This document shows positions 5,243-5,357 of a DNA stretch of 5,357 bases, one piece after another. The notes beneath the pieces were generated by a model, which saw only the letters and a list, made by a program, of their open reading frames with translations, did no database searches and had not been told where the DNA came from. The position numbers and the translations under genes were made by a program. How positions within the stretch are numbered: the stretch's first letter is position 1; every line of letters begins with the position of its first letter. The DNA comes from JANWYQ01 sp034432445 (GTDB taxonomy: Bacteria > Chloroflexota > Anaerolineae > JAAEKA01), in NCBI GenBank assembly GCA_034432445.1, contig DAOUBX010000240.1, positions 1 through 5,357 of the forward strand, given 5' to 3'.

Positions 5243-5262
5243 GAGCTGGGAGCAGCCAGCTC
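5243..5262. repeat. Short perfect hairpin next to the repeat array
   Basis: GAGCTGG (5243-5249) and CCAGCTC (5256-5262) form a perfect 7-bp stem around the loop GAGCAG. It lies between the GGTGAAT array and the larger palindromic element; its right arm overlaps the outer arm of that element at 5259-5262, so the two folds would compete. No T-run follows on the minus strand. On the plus strand the nearest T-run belongs to the next hairpin. Confidence 0.6.
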
Positions 5263-5338
5263 GTAGCACGATTTTTCAAATCGTGCGGTTTCGCATTGGA
5301 CCGCAGGCAGAACGATTTTGGAGAATCGTTCTACGAGC
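5259..5338. repeat. 80-bp palindromic element with nested hairpins (REP/MITE-like)
   Basis: Outer arms GCTCGTAG (5259-5266) and CTACGAGC (5331-5338) are exact inverse complements. Each arm leads into its own hairpin: GCACGATTT/AAATCGTGC with loop TTC (5266-5286) and AGAACGATT/AATCGTTCT with loop TTGGAG (5309-5332). The two halves are imperfect inverted copies of one unit of the form CTCGTAG-NACGATT-loop-AATCGTN. The middle (5286-5304) is itself near-symmetric, with CGGT at 5286-5289 and ACCG at 5300-5303. This is the organisation of a bipartite REP-type or miniature inverted-repeat element. No transposase or target duplication is visible. The remaining bases to the right edge (5339-5357) show nothing recognisable. 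Confidence 0.75.
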
Positions 5339-5357
5339 GCCGGGCATCCACCAGCGG

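Overview
The window is the accessory part of a nitrous oxide reductase (nos) gene cluster. All of its genes read on the minus strand, so the order of transcription runs from right to left: nosD (5183-3819), nosF (3813-2962), nosY (2841-2008), a PCu(A)C-type copper chaperone lipoprotein gene (2008-1541), a nosL-like lipoprotein gene with extra domains (1477-215), and the first 46 codons of a further lipoprotein gene that runs off the left edge (139-1). Neither nosZ nor nosR/nosX is in the window. If nosZ is part of this cluster, it should lie beyond position 5357 or further downstream past position 1.

The organism is a high-GC bacterium whose secreted metal-handling proteins are mostly lipoproteins. 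The Sec/lipoprotein signals, the absence of nosR/nosX here, the Gly/Gln/Pro/Ala-rich lipoprotein linker and the short GGTGA-type intergenic repeats together suggest a Chloroflexota-like (Anaerolineae/Caldilineae-type) bacterium with a clade II-like nos cluster. This is inference from gene style, not from a phylogenetic marker.

The genes form one copper-delivery and maturation pathway. NosF (ATPase) and NosY (six-helix ABC-2 permease) form the membrane transporter. NosD is the exported beta-helix partner. NosL is a membrane-anchored Cu(I) donor, and the PCu(A)C protein is a second extracytoplasmic Cu(I) chaperone. The PCu(A)C start codon overlaps the nosY stop codon (TAATG), which ties it tightly to the operon. 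The NosL protein is unusual: a normal NosL domain is followed by a His/Asp-rich linker and two tandem YtkA/FixH-like beta-sandwich domains with Met/His-rich segments.

Non-coding sequence is concentrated in two places. Between nosF and nosY there are 12 consecutive in-register heptamers (consensus GAWCGGT) followed by 5 degenerate heptamers in the opposite orientation, able to fold into a long imperfect hairpin. Upstream of nosD there are eight 7/8-base units of the related sequence GGTGAAT, then a palindromic element of about 80 bp (5259-5338) made of nested hairpins. Both arrays sit at or within a few bases of a start codon, and the two genes concerned (nosD, nosY) are the ones without a visible Shine-Dalgarno sequence; the other genes have one. 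Another notable feature is a NosD C-terminal tail that resembles a PEP-CTERM sorting signal. I see no RNA gene, CRISPR array, transposase or convincing promoter.
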